This document shows positions 27,170-35,692 of a DNA stretch of 64,000 nucleotides, in pieces. This DNA is from Roseitranquillus sp963709765 (GTDB lineage: Bacteria; Pseudomonadota; Alphaproteobacteria; Rhodobacterales; Rhodobacteraceae). How positions within the stretch are numbered: the stretch's first letter is position 1; the number at the start of each line of letters is the position of its first letter. Location: contig CAVPXL010000001.1 in NCBI GenBank assembly GCA_963709765.1, forward strand, positions 248,001 through 312,000. The letters run 5' to 3'. The position numbers and the translations under genes were made by a program. A model generated the notes under the pieces. That model was not told the DNA's origin. It ran no database searches and saw only the letters and a program-made list of their open reading frames with translations.

Positions 27170-27802
27170 TCACGCTTCGGTGCTCCGGCCTGGAACCGGT
27201 CGAAAAGCCATGCGTCGCCGGGTCGGGCCCGAAGCCGGCTCCGACTCGGCGACATCCGTTGCCGTCCCGAGCGCGGAATCCGGTTCGGCAAGGGTCTCGT
27301 CGACGTCATGTCCGGCAGCGTCGATCTCCGTCAGCTCCTGCTCATCTTCCAGTGGCCGGGCTGTCGAAAGCGGCTCGGGCGTGCCGAAATCGTATGGCCT
27401 GGCGTTTCCGGCGACGCTTTCGAGCGCCGATACAAAGCCGCGGCCCACGCGATAGGCCGTTCGCAATCCGCCCTCCCCCACGCCCGTTCCGGTAAAATCT
27501 CCGTCATAGTCGTTGAGCCCATCAAGACAGGCCAGCGTCGGATCGCTGCGCCAGAGGCGTCGAAGGGCCAGCTTCTTCAGGTGCTGCGGCACTTCGGCAC
27601 GCAGGAATGCCGCGAAATCGTCGCCCGCAGTCAATTCCGACGGGTGTTTCAGGCCCAGATCGGCCAGCACATCCTCATCGCTGCGCTCCTCATCCGGAAG
27701 CGCCGGAGCGGATACGGGCACCGGTTTCGGTGCATCCAAATCCGCGGGCTCCGCTCGTTTGCGCCGCGACCAGCGCGACAGGAAATCGCCGCGCTCGCTC
27801 AA
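27170..27802 (-). CDS. DUF3306 domain-containing protein
   Basis: The best start is TTG at 27802, which overlaps the DUF3305 stop (TTGA); the large open frame upstream is non-coding. The 210 residues open with 'SERGDFLSRWSRRK', continue with 'FLRAEVPQHLKKLALRRLWRSDP' and 'LNDYDGDFT', then a low-complexity acidic tail. DUF3306 is found almost only with DUF3305 next to formate dehydrogenase genes and has no known activity. A role in maturation or regulation of the enzyme is inferred from this context. Confidence 0.83.
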   Translation of the reverse strand: MSERGDFLSRWSRRKRAEPADLDAPKPVPVSAPALPDEERSDEDVLADLGLKHPSELTAGDDFAAFLRAEVPQHLKKLALRRLWRSDPTLACLDGLNDYDGDFTGTGVGEGGLRTAYRVGRGFVSALESVAGNARPYDFGTPEPLSTARPLEDEQELTEIDAAGHDVDETLAEPDSALGTATDVAESEPASGPTRRRMAFRPVPGRSTEA

Positions 27803-28356
27803 CGCTCGTCCTCCGTCACCGTGGGTGCGCGGTAAACGTCCGACGTCTGCCGGATGCGCGGATCGCCGCGCCCGCCCTGATCCTGGGCGTCCCAGCGGCG
27901 GCGTTTGCGTTTCACGAACGGCTCCTCGACGTGGTGCTCGGCCACGAACTCGGCGACCCAGGCCTCGAGTCCAGGCGGCATCTCCAGCCGTTCCACGATG
28001 TCTTCGCCGTTGTCGGCGTAATCCTGCGCCTCGTAGGCCGAAGCTGTGACGGTCAGAACGTCGGGACGCGCGTCCGCCGCCGACCCCTCGGGACGCCGCA
28101 GGATGGCATAAGCCGACGGCGGCTTGCCGTTGAGCGCCGTGAGATAGGCCTCGGTATCGGTCCGCCAGAGCGTCAGAGGCGCGGTCGCCGCGTGCCAGTC
28201 GATCACGTCGCCCTCGCGCCGCAGTTCCTGCCACGCGCCCGGCCCCGCCCCGAGGATCAGCGCCACGGCCTGCCAATGGCGCCGTGCCCAGCGGGTGACG
28301 CCGGGGCGCTCTCGGACGACCACGCCAACGGGAAGCGTTCGGGATCTGTCGGTCAT
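27799..28356 (-). CDS. DUF3305 domain-containing protein
   Basis: A 185-residue soluble protein with the family block 'LPVGVVVRERPGVTRWARRHW' near the start, 'YLTALNGKPPSAYAILRR' in the middle and a basic stretch 'VKRKRRRWD' near the end. Function is unknown, but it is a constant neighbour of DUF3306 and formate dehydrogenase. It is the first gene of the minus-strand arm; the promoter must lie in the 95-base gap before the divergent poly-ferredoxin gene. Confidence 0.85.
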   Translation of the reverse strand: MTDRSRTLPVGVVVRERPGVTRWARRHWQAVALILGAGPGAWQELRREGDVIDWHAATAPLTLWRTDTEAYLTALNGKPPSAYAILRRPEGSAADARPDVLTVTASAYEAQDYADNGEDIVERLEMPPGLEAWVAEFVAEHHVEEPFVKRKRRRWDAQDQGGRGDPRIRQTSDVYRAPTVTEDER

Positions 28357-28451
28357 TCTTTACGGGTCCTGTCGTCGGGGCTAAGTTCTCCCACCGGCGC
28401 AGTCTAGGCGCGCGCCACAGCGAGTCCAGCACACATGGACGGGAGGGGATC

Positions 28452-30425
28452 ATGACACGCAGACTAATGCTCTGCGATTGCGAAGGTACGATGCGCCTCG
28501 ACGCGGAAGCGATCGGACGCGCGACGGGCTTCGCCTGCGGCAAGATCGGCACCGCCCTCTGCACAAGCGGGATCGGAGGCGTCGCGGAGGCTCTGGAGGG
28601 CGACGCGCCGATCACGATCGCGTGCGCGCAGGAAGCGCCGACCTTCGCCGCTTTGGCCGAGGAGCTGGGCGTCGAGGCGCCCGCCTGTATCGACATCCGC
28701 GATCGCGCCGGATGGTCGGACGAGGCCGAGGCTGCGACGCCCAAGATCGCGACGTTGCTGAACGTACCGCCGCCGCCGCCCGCCGCGGCGCTCGATGTCG
28801 CGTCCGAAGGGATGGCGCTGATTCTGGGCGCGCCAGACGTGGCTCTGGCCGCCGCCGCGCAGCTCGCCGACACGCTCTCGGTAACCTGTCTGCTGAGCGA
28901 CCCGGCCGAGATCCTGCCCGGGCCCGAGCGGCAATACGACATCGGCGTGGGCCACATCCGCACGGCGACTGGCGGGTTCGGCGGGTTCGAAGTCAGCGTG
29001 GAGGGCTATCGCGCGCTCGATCCCGGCGGGCGCGGCCCGCTGGGCTTCGGCCCGCCGCAGGAACGTGTGGCTAGCAGGTGCGACATCATCGTCGACTTGC
29101 GCGGCGACGGGCCGCTCTTTCCCGCAGACCACAAGCGGGACGGCTACCTGCGCGCCGACCCTCGCGATCCGGCTGCTGTTGCGCGCGCCATCTTCGACGC
29201 CTCGCACATGGTCGGGACGTTCGAGAAGACCCTGCATGTGCGGCTCGATCCGAGCCTCTGCGCCCATTCCCGCGCCCGGCAGACCGGGTGCAAGCGCTGC
29301 CTCGACATCTGCCCCACGGGCGCGATCGTGCCCGATGGCGACGTGGTGCGCGTCGATCCGATGATCTGCGCAGGGTGCGGCGCCTGTTCGGCAGTCTGCC
29401 CCAGCCAGGCGATCGCCTATGACGCCCCGCCGGTTGACTGGGTGCTCGGCCACATCAGACGCCTTGCCGATGCCTTCCGCAAGGCGGGAGGGACCGCGCC
29501 GCGTCTGCTTGTCCATGACGAGACCCATGGACGCGAGATGGTGGCGCTTTCGGCGCGGCTCGGGCGGGGCCTGCCGGCGGACGTGCTGCCGCTTGAGCTG
29601 CCAGCGCTCAACGCATTCGGACATGCCGAGATGATGGTTGCGCTGGCCTGCGGCTTTGCCGAGGTCGCGCTGCTGCCGTCGCCGCGCACCGAGAGGGAAA
29701 CGCTGGAGGCGCAGGTGGCGATCGCCGAGGCGCTGGTGGCAGGCGTCGGAGTCAAGGAGCCGCGCCTCCGTCTGCTCAATGCCAGCGATCCCGACGCGCT
29801 CGACGCGGCTCTGCGCGACCAACGACCCGCGCCGCTCGATATCGAGCCGATCCTGCCGCTTGGCCGCAGGCGCGACGTGACCCGCCTTGCCGCGAAAGCA
29901 CTGGCCGGGGGCGAGACGCCGCAGATCGCGCTGCCAGCCGGTGCACCCTACGGTGCGGTGCTCGTCGATCGGGACGCCTGCACGCTCTGTCTCTCGTGCG
30001 TCGGGCTCTGCCCGTCCGGTGCGCTCGGCGACGACCCCGACAAGCCGGTCCTGACCTTCCGCGAAGATGCCTGTCTGCAATGCGGATTGTGCGCGAACGT
30101 CTGCCCGGAGGACGCGATCACCTACGCGCCGCGGCTCGACCTCAGCGACAATGCGCTGCGCCTCACCGTCCTGAACGAGGAAGAGCCGGCCCACTGCATC
30201 GAGTGCGGCAAGGCCTTCGGCGTGGCCTCCACCATCGAGCGGATCGTGGCCCAGCTCGAGGGGCGCCACTCGATGTTCAAGGGCTCGCACAATGCGCGCC
30301 TGATCCGCATGTGCGACGACTGCCGCATCAACGCGCAATACCACTCTGACGCGGCCCCGTTCCGGATGGCCGACCGCCCGAAGCCGCGCAGCACGGACGA
30401 CTACATCAAGAACCGCGAGAATTGA
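28452..30425 (+). CDS. Poly-ferredoxin-like 4Fe-4S protein of the formate dehydrogenase locus
   Basis: A 657-residue cytoplasmic protein with many cysteine clusters: 'CDCEGTM' at the start, CKRCLDICPTG and CAGCGACSAVCPSQ about residues 280-320, CTLCLSCVGLCPSG and CLQCGLCANVCPEDA about 515-560, then 'CIECGK' and 'MCDDCRIN'. The four typical ferredoxin motifs bind [4Fe-4S] clusters. The part between the ferredoxin pairs resembles a hydrogenase delta-like fold. The strong GGAGGGG site precedes ATG 28452. It diverges from the DUF3305 gene. It may carry electrons for cofactor or sulfur chemistry during maturation; that is inferred. Confidence 0.83.
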   Translation: MTRRLMLCDCEGTMRLDAEAIGRATGFACGKIGTALCTSGIGGVAEALEGDAPITIACAQEAPTFAALAEELGVEAPACIDIRDRAGWSDEAEAATPKIATLLNVPPPPPAAALDVASEGMALILGAPDVALAAAAQLADTLSVTCLLSDPAEILPGPERQYDIGVGHIRTATGGFGGFEVSVEGYRALDPGGRGPLGFGPPQERVASRCDIIVDLRGDGPLFPADHKRDGYLRADPRDPAAVARAIFDASHMVGTFEKTLHVRLDPSLCAHSRARQTGCKRCLDICPTGAIVPDGDVVRVDPMICAGCGACSAVCPSQAIAYDAPPVDWVLGHIRRLADAFRKAGGTAPRLLVHDETHGREMVALSARLGRGLPADVLPLELPALNAFGHAEMMVALACGFAEVALLPSPRTERETLEAQVAIAEALVAGVGVKEPRLRLLNASDPDALDAALRDQRPAPLDIEPILPLGRRRDVTRLAAKALAGGETPQIALPAGAPYGAVLVDRDACTLCLSCVGLCPSGALGDDPDKPVLTFREDACLQCGLCANVCPEDAITYAPRLDLSDNALRLTVLNEEEPAHCIECGKAFGVASTIERIVAQLEGRHSMFKGSHNARLIRMCDDCRINAQYHSDAAPFRMADRPKPRSTDDYIKNREN

Positions 30426-30490
30426 CCGGCCGGTTGCGTCCCCGGGTGCGATGACCGACACCTGCCGCGACCCCGAACACGGAGATGACG

Positions 30491-30700
30491 ATGAGCGACG
30501 AATTCAACATGTCGATGCGCAAGTTCCTCAAGCAGGTCGGCGTGACCTCGCAGCAGGAGATCGAGCGCGCGGTGCGCGAGGCCCGCGAGGCCGGAGAGCT
30601 CGGCGACAGCATCAAGGTGCGGGCCGTGGTCACGATCGACGGGCTGGACATGCGCCACGAGATCGAGGGCGACATCAAGACGGAGGGCGCACCGGAGTGA
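30491..30700 (+). CDS. DUF6494 family protein
   Basis: Sixty-nine residues, beginning 'MSDEFNMSMRKFLKQVGVTSQ' from the ATG at 30491, which has GGAG six bases upstream; an ATG two codons earlier is too close to that site. The short sequence has a helical N-terminus and a beta-strand region 'KVRAVVTIDGLDM'. No activity known. It is coupled to the following Mrp/ApbC gene by a GTGA overlap. Its repeated presence beside formate dehydrogenase and Mrp genes suggests an accessory role. Confidence 0.82.
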   Translation: MSDEFNMSMRKFLKQVGVTSQQEIERAVREAREAGELGDSIKVRAVVTIDGLDMRHEIEGDIKTEGAPE

Positions 30701-31767
30701 GCATCAGCCGTGCCGACGTGCTCGAGGTCCTGCGGGGGATCGATGACCCGGCCTCGGGCAAGAACCTGGTGGACGCTGACCTCGTCCGCGCGCTGACGGT
30801 CGATGACGGACGTGTCCGCTTCGTTCTCGAGGTCGCCCCCGAGATGGGGCCGAAGATGGAACCTGCGCGCGCCGAGGCGGTCAGCCGGCTGGAGCGCATC
30901 GCGGGCAAGGGCAACATTTCGGCGCTGGTGACGGCGCATTCGGAAAAGCGGCCGCCCGACCTCAAGGTCGGCCGCCACCCCGAGCCGCAAAAGGGCCCCC
31001 AGAAGGTGCCCGGCGTGGAGCGGATCATCGCCGTCGCCAGCGGCAAGGGTGGCGTCGGCAAGTCCACGGTAAGCGCGAACCTGGCCGTGGCGCTGGCAGC
31101 CGAAGGTCTGCGCGTCGGCATGCTCGACGCCGATGTCTACGGACCGAGCCAGCCGCGGATGCTCGGAATCTCGGGGCGTCCTGCCGCGTCGCCCGACGGC
31201 AAGACGATCCTGCCTCTGCGCAACCACGGTGTGACGCTGATGTCGATCGGCCTTCTGACCAAGGAGGACGAGGCCGTGGTCTGGCGCGGACCGATGCTCA
31301 TGGGTGCGTTGCAACAGATGCTGGGTCAGGTGCAGTGGGGCATTCTCGATGTGCTGATCGTGGACCTGCCGCCCGGAACCGGCGACGTGCAGATGACGCT
31401 CGCGCAGAAGGCCGAAGTCTCGGGCGCCATCGTGGTTTCCACGCCTCAGGACATCGCTTTGATCGACGCACGCAAGGCGCTGAACATGTTCGAAAAGATG
31501 AACGTGCCGGTTCTGGGCATGATCGAGAACATGTCGAGCTACATCTGCCCGAATTGCGGCAATGAGGCGCACATCTTCGGTCATGGCGGGGCGCGGGCCG
31601 AGGCCGAGAAGCTGGGCCTTCCATTCCTGGGCGAGATCCCGCTTGACCTCGCGATCCGCACCGCCTCGGACGGTGGGGCGCCGATCGTGGCGTCCCGACC
31701 CGACAGCCCTCAGGCCGGCGCCTTCCGCGATCTGGCCCGGCGGCTGATCGCAGAGGGGTCCGTCTGA
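30697..31767 (+). CDS. apbC: Mrp/ApbC-type iron-sulfur carrier ATPase
   Basis: A 356-residue P-loop protein starting with GTG 30697, which overlaps the DUF6494 stop. A short MIP18-like domain occupies residues 1-80; the deviant Walker A 'ASGKGGVGKSTVS' follows near residue 115, then 'DADVYGPSQPRML' and 'VDLPPGTGDVQMTL'. A CxxC pair (CPNC) binds the bridging cluster. Mrp/ApbC proteins deliver [4Fe-4S] clusters to apo-enzymes. Location inside the formate dehydrogenase locus suggests service to that enzyme or its ferredoxin-rich partner. Confidence 0.92.
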   Translation: MSISRADVLEVLRGIDDPASGKNLVDADLVRALTVDDGRVRFVLEVAPEMGPKMEPARAEAVSRLERIAGKGNISALVTAHSEKRPPDLKVGRHPEPQKGPQKVPGVERIIAVASGKGGVGKSTVSANLAVALAAEGLRVGMLDADVYGPSQPRMLGISGRPAASPDGKTILPLRNHGVTLMSIGLLTKEDEAVVWRGPMLMGALQQMLGQVQWGILDVLIVDLPPGTGDVQMTLAQKAEVSGAIVVSTPQDIALIDARKALNMFEKMNVPVLGMIENMSSYICPNCGNEAHIFGHGGARAEAEKLGLPFLGEIPLDLAIRTASDGGAPIVASRPDSPQAGAFRDLARRLIAEGSV

Positions 31768-31769
31768 AG

Positions 31770-32477
31770 ATGCCTGATTTCCCGCCGTTGATGACCGGCC
31801 TCGCCACGGCGGGAGATCCGTTTGCCGCCGCGATCGAGCTGGCGCGCGACGGTTGCGAGGGGGGGACGATCCTCCACCGCCCCGACGAGGCGGCGCTTCT
31901 TGCGGCGCTGATCCTGGCACCGGATGTACCACTGAAACAGGCGATGGCGATGGCGCTCGCGGCGCAATGTGCGTTCGGCGATGCGTTCGGCGCGCTGGCT
32001 CCGGCAGAGATCGCGCTGCACTTCGAATGGCCCGGCGGCTTTCGCATCAACGGCGCGCTTTGCGGAACCCTTCGCGCCGCGGCGGCCACGGCCGACGCCA
32101 ACGCCGTGCCCGGCTGGCTCGTCCTCGGATTGCACGTGCCGTTCCATGAGGAGGCGGCGGCCGAACCCGGCGACCGGCCCGACGAGACCACTCTGCGCGA
32201 AGAAGGCGTAGGCGACCTTGCGACCGACGATCTTCTCGGAGCGTGGGCGCGGCACATGATGTCCTGGATCGACGTCTGGCAGAGTGGCGGCATCGCACGA
32301 ATCCACGAAACCTGGCGGTCTCGCGCCTGGACGCCGGGGGATCAGGTGGAGATCCGGTTGCCCAACCGCGCACGGCGCGGCATCTATCGCGGCCTCGACG
32401 AGGATGGCGGTCTGTTGCTGGAGATCGGCGAGCGGACGCAGCTCATCGCGCTGACAGAAATGCTGGAGCCACAATGA
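31770..32477 (+). CDS. Biotin/lipoate-protein ligase-like protein with DUF4444 end
   Basis: A 235-residue protein starting two bases after the apbC stop. Residues 1-160 resemble a lipoate/biotin ligase fold ('LKQAMAMALAAQCAFGDAFGAL', 'EWPGGFRINGALCG'), but I do not see the usual full GRGRxGR-type catalytic loop. The C-terminal part ('RIHETWRSRAWTPGDQVEI') matches DUF4444, a small beta barrel. Ligase activity is therefore doubtful; it may bind or attach another cofactor. It overlaps the DUF6505 gene by four bases. Confidence 0.78.
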   Translation: MPDFPPLMTGLATAGDPFAAAIELARDGCEGGTILHRPDEAALLAALILAPDVPLKQAMAMALAAQCAFGDAFGALAPAEIALHFEWPGGFRINGALCGTLRAAAATADANAVPGWLVLGLHVPFHEEAAAEPGDRPDETTLREEGVGDLATDDLLGAWARHMMSWIDVWQSGGIARIHETWRSRAWTPGDQVEIRLPNRARRGIYRGLDEDGGLLLEIGERTQLIALTEMLEPQ

Positions 32478-32950
32478 AACTCGCCCGCACGATCCGTTTC
32501 GACGAGAGCGATGAGCGGGTCTTTCCGCGTGCCGCGGAGCCGGGGGAATGGGCGATCCCGGGGGGATTCGAGTTTTCCAACTGGACCGAGGACGAGCTGA
32601 CGGGACAGGCGCGGCAGGCCTTCACCCACGGCTGGCTCGGACTCGACAGTTTCGGGCGCGCAACCTTCGTCGCCGTGACATCGGCCGAGCCAGCCGAAAT
32701 CGACGCTGCGGTCCGACGCTTGGCCGGCCATTTTCTCCACATCTGGGGCGCTCCGTCCGAAGACGCGGCGCTGGCAGCTGCGCGCGACGAGGTCCGCTTC
32801 ATGCAGGAGCTTTGCGAGGACCACGCCCCGAACACCCTTTTGGCAGTCGCGCGGGCGTTGAGCGAAGCCGGAGTTCGAGAGAGCTTCCGCGCTATCCGGC
32901 CCGGCGACGCGGAGCTGGATCTGGTCGCCGTGCACGGCTCTCTCGACTAG
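32474..32950 (+). CDS. DUF6505 family protein
   Basis: A 158-residue protein whose ATG overlaps the preceding stop (ATGA). The sequence opens 'MKLARTIRFDESDERVF' and includes 'NWTEDELTGQARQAF' and 'DEVRFMQELCEDH'. No domain of known activity. It is the last gene of the divergent accessory arm. The coupled gene order with the ligase-like, Mrp and DUF6494 genes argues that these proteins act together. Confidence 0.82.
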   Translation: MKLARTIRFDESDERVFPRAAEPGEWAIPGGFEFSNWTEDELTGQARQAFTHGWLGLDSFGRATFVAVTSAEPAEIDAAVRRLAGHFLHIWGAPSEDAALAAARDEVRFMQELCEDHAPNTLLAVARALSEAGVRESFRAIRPGDAELDLVAVHGSLD

Positions 32951-33101
32951 AGCGAGACGGAGTTCGCGGCAGCTCCAGCGGGCGGCCATTCCCGGTCATC
33001 AATGGCTTGCAGGCCTCCTGTTAACCACGCCGTGCGGCAGCGGGGAACGCCGGGTCGCGAGTGATGTTATCCTGGGAATTCGCAAGATGACGGAGACTGC
33101 C

Positions 33102-33656
33102 ATGTTCACTCGCCGACAAGCCCTTGCTCTCGCTGCGGGCGCCGCCCTCTCCCCGACCATCGGACGGGCCTCGGAAGGGTTCGAGTTGCCGGAGCCCTAT
33201 CGCGCCGCTCAAGTTCGTGTCCGTCGAGACCTGCAGGTCGGATCAATTCACGTGATCTCGTCGCGCCATCAGCTCTACCTCGTCACGGAGCGGGGACGCG
33301 CGCTCCGCTACGGGGTCGGTGTGGGCCGCGAGGGCCTGGCCTTTCGCGGCACCGCCGTTGTCGGCCGCAAGGCCGAATGGCCGAGCTGGCGTCCGACGAA
33401 CGCGATGATCGAACGCTCGCCCGGTCTCTACAGTCAGTGGGCCGACGGGATGCCCGGCGGGCCGGAGAACCCGCTCGGTGCGCGCGCGCTCTATCTTTAT
33501 CAGGATGGTCGGGACACGCAGTTCCGCATTCACGGTACGAACCGTCCCGACACCATCGGCAGCTCGGTTTCCAACGGCTGCATCAGGATGACGAACAGCC
33601 ATGTCACGCATCTCTACGATCGCGTGCCGGTGGGCGCACAGGTCACGGTCTACTGA
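33102..33656 (+). CDS. L,D-transpeptidase (YkuD family)
   Basis: A 184-residue exported enzyme from the ATG at 33102, which has GGAG six bases upstream; an ATG at 33087 is possible but has no site. The signal region 'FTRRQALALAAGAAL' is Tat-like. The YkuD domain has the histidine in 'FRIHGTNRP' and the catalytic cysteine in 'SSVSNGCIRMTN'. It forms 3-3 crosslinks in peptidoglycan or attaches proteins to it. It stands alone, with a hairpin after its stop. Confidence 0.9.
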   Translation: MFTRRQALALAAGAALSPTIGRASEGFELPEPYRAAQVRVRRDLQVGSIHVISSRHQLYLVTERGRALRYGVGVGREGLAFRGTAVVGRKAEWPSWRPTNAMIERSPGLYSQWADGMPGGPENPLGARALYLYQDGRDTQFRIHGTNRPDTIGSSVSNGCIRMTNSHVTHLYDRVPVGAQVTVY

Positions 33657-33660
33657 TTCG

Positions 33661-33676
33661 CTGCGCGAACGCGCAG
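33661..33676 (+). terminator. Hairpin after the L,D-transpeptidase gene
   Basis: Perfect six-base stem CTGCGC/GCGCAG with a four-base loop, four bases past the stop. No T-run follows, so termination here is only likely. Confidence 0.4.
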
Positions 33677-34008
33677 GATTCCCGAGCCACGCGGCTGGGA
33701 AGTACATTCGCAATTGGCCCGCCGCCGCCGGTCCTGCAGCACCCGATATCCGCGGTGGGCGACGGGATCGTTTGAAACGCGCAGATCAAGTCGCCGGGGA
33801 TCGTACTGACAAGGCAGAACGTGAAATCGCAGATGCGCCCGAAGTCTCTTTCCGGCAAGAATGCGCAGAAGGCCGGGCCGCAGATCCTGGTTGATCTGTG
33901 AAAGGGCTCCAAAGCTTCGCCTGACACCTCGGCGGCCGGACCGCGTTGACCGGTCGTGAGATCATCCGGCGGGCGCGGTCATGCCGCCGCGATAAAACAG
34001 GGTGCCGA
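33677..34008. other. Stretch without a recognisable gene
   Basis: About 330 bases between the L,D-transpeptidase gene and the puuD stop (convergent). Short open frames exist on both strands but none resembles a known protein or has a convincing start. Confidence 0.4.
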
Positions 34009-35232
34009 TCAGTCAGCACCTCGATACCAAGCAGCGATCGCGGCACGCTCCTCTGGCTCCATGTAGGTGATGTTGGCCGGCGGCATCGCATGGCTGACAC
34101 CGGCCTGGAGATAGATCAGGCGGGCATGGGCCGCCACGTCGCGTTCGGATTCCAGAACGACACCCCTGGGTGGGGTCCGCATGCCCTCCCACGCAGGCTG
34201 GGCCGCATGGCACATGGAGCAGCGGCCCAGTATCGTGTAGTACACATCCTCGAAACCCGGTGCGTCCATGAACGCCTGCTGTGCGGGGCTTGGGGTCGCG
34301 GCCTCCGCCTCAAGTCCAGCACCGCGGGGCGCCATCGACAGCGCCACGATCGCCGCAAACAGCGCCGCAGTCGCCACCCACGTCCAGTAGGGGGTCCCCT
34401 TGCGGGCATGCCGGGTGTTGAACCAGTGGCGGATGGTGACCCCCATGAGAAACACGAGACTCGCGATCAGCCAGTTCCAGGGCGTCGCAAAGGCAAGGGG
34501 CGCATGGTTCGACAGCATCAGGAACAGCACCGGAAGCGTCAGATAGTTGTTGTGCGTCGAGCGCAGCTTGGCGATGCGACCGAATTCCGGGTCGGGGGTC
34601 TTGCCGGCCTTGAGGTCGGCAACCACGATCTTCTGGTTGGGAATGATGACCAGAAACACGTTGGCCGACATGATAGTTGCGGTCAGTGCCCCGAGGTGCA
34701 GGAACGCCGCGCGGCCAGTGAAGACCTGTGTGTAGCTCCAGGCGATCACCACGATCAGCGCGAACAGCAGCAGCATGAGCGTCGTAGGCTTGTGACCGAG
34801 CCGCGATTTGCAGAGCGCGTCATAGGCCAGCCAACCGATCGAAAGCGACGCCGCCGACACCAGGATCGCCTGCCAGACCGCGAGGTCCGCCTTGGCCGGG
34901 TCGATCAGGTAGAGCTCGGCACCCGCCCAGTAGACGATCATCAGAAGCGCCGCGCCGGAGAGCCAGGTGGAATAGCTTTCCCATTTGAACCAGGTCAGGT
35001 GCTCGGGCATCGCTTCGGGCGCCACCAGGAACTTGCGGATGTGGTAGAAGCCGCCGCCATGGACCTGCCATTCCTCGCCATGGGCCCCCGGCGGAAGACC
35101 GGCGGCCTTGCGCAACCCGAGGTCGAGCGCGATGAAGTAGAACGACGAACCGATCCAGGCGATGGCGACGATGACATGCGTCCAGCGCACGGCGAAGGCC
35201 AGCCACTCCCAGAGTATGACGGTGTCGAGCAT
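34009..35232 (-). CDS. puuD: Urate hydroxylase PuuD with cytochrome c domain
   Basis: A 407-residue membrane enzyme converting urate to 5-hydroxyisourate. About eight membrane helices occupy residues 1-300, with conserved 'RWTHVIVAIAWIGSSFYF' at the front. The C-terminal cytochrome c domain has heme site CSMCH and a likely methionine ligand in 'AMPPANITYM'. Electrons pass to the respiratory chain, avoiding the peroxide made by soluble uricase. The ATG follows a CAGGAGAT site. It is coupled by location with uraH upstream on the same strand. Confidence 0.9.
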   Translation of the reverse strand: MLDTVILWEWLAFAVRWTHVIVAIAWIGSSFYFIALDLGLRKAAGLPPGAHGEEWQVHGGGFYHIRKFLVAPEAMPEHLTWFKWESYSTWLSGAALLMIVYWAGAELYLIDPAKADLAVWQAILVSAASLSIGWLAYDALCKSRLGHKPTTLMLLLFALIVVIAWSYTQVFTGRAAFLHLGALTATIMSANVFLVIIPNQKIVVADLKAGKTPDPEFGRIAKLRSTHNNYLTLPVLFLMLSNHAPLAFATPWNWLIASLVFLMGVTIRHWFNTRHARKGTPYWTWVATAALFAAIVALSMAPRGAGLEAEAATPSPAQQAFMDAPGFEDVYYTILGRCSMCHAAQPAWEGMRTPPRGVVLESERDVAAHARLIYLQAGVSHAMPPANITYMEPEERAAIAAWYRGAD

Positions 35233-35296
35233 CTGTGATCTCCTGTCAGGGCGGGCGACGGTTGCCGCCTTGCGCGCGGGCGGTCAAGCCCCAGCC

Positions 35297-35623
35297 TCAG
35301 CTGCCCCTGTAGGTCGAATAGCCATAGGGCGAGAGCAGGAGCGGCACATGATAATGCGCGGCCTCGCTCATGATGAAGCGGATCGGCACCTCGCCCAGGA
35401 AGCCGGCATCGTCGAGATATTCGCCGGCATGGAACACCAGCTCGTAGACGCCGGTCGAGAAGGCGTCCTGCGGCAGGATCGGTGTATCCGTGCGCCCGTC
35501 GGCGTTGGTGACGGCCTCGGCCAGCTTGTCGCGGCCGGGCAGGCGGAAGAGTTCGATCCGCAGCCCGGCGGCGGGCCGGCCGCGGGCCGTGTCGAGGACG
35601 TGGGTGGTCAGGTAGCCGGACAT
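35297..35623 (-). CDS. uraH: Hydroxyisourate hydrolase (transthyretin-like)
   Basis: A 108-residue protein, normal for the family. It begins 'GYLTTHVLDTARGRPA' (catalytic histidine of the HVLD motif) and ends with the signature tetrapeptide YRGS. It hydrolyses 5-hydroxyisourate to OHCU, directly after PuuD and before the decarboxylase domain encoded divergently. The ATG follows GGAGAGG. The 69-base gap to puuE on the other strand must contain both promoters. Confidence 0.95.
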   Translation of the reverse strand: MSGYLTTHVLDTARGRPAAGLRIELFRLPGRDKLAEAVTNADGRTDTPILPQDAFSTGVYELVFHAGEYLDDAGFLGEVPIRFIMSEAAHYHVPLLLSPYGYSTYRGS

Positions 35624-35692
35624 GGACCTCTCCGTTTTGCTCGTGCCATAGATGCCCGCGAAAGCCGTCCGCTGGAAAGGTCGAACCGCAAG

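Noticed and set aside
27803..28963. Upstream extension of the DUF3306 frame
   Set aside because: It overlaps DUF3305 and the divergent poly-ferredoxin gene and shows no conserved sequence; the TTG at 27802 overlapping the DUF3305 stop is the natural start.
28464..30461. Minus-strand open frame of 665 codons opposite the poly-ferredoxin gene
   Set aside because: The plus-strand frame has perfect ferredoxin motifs; the minus frame has none.
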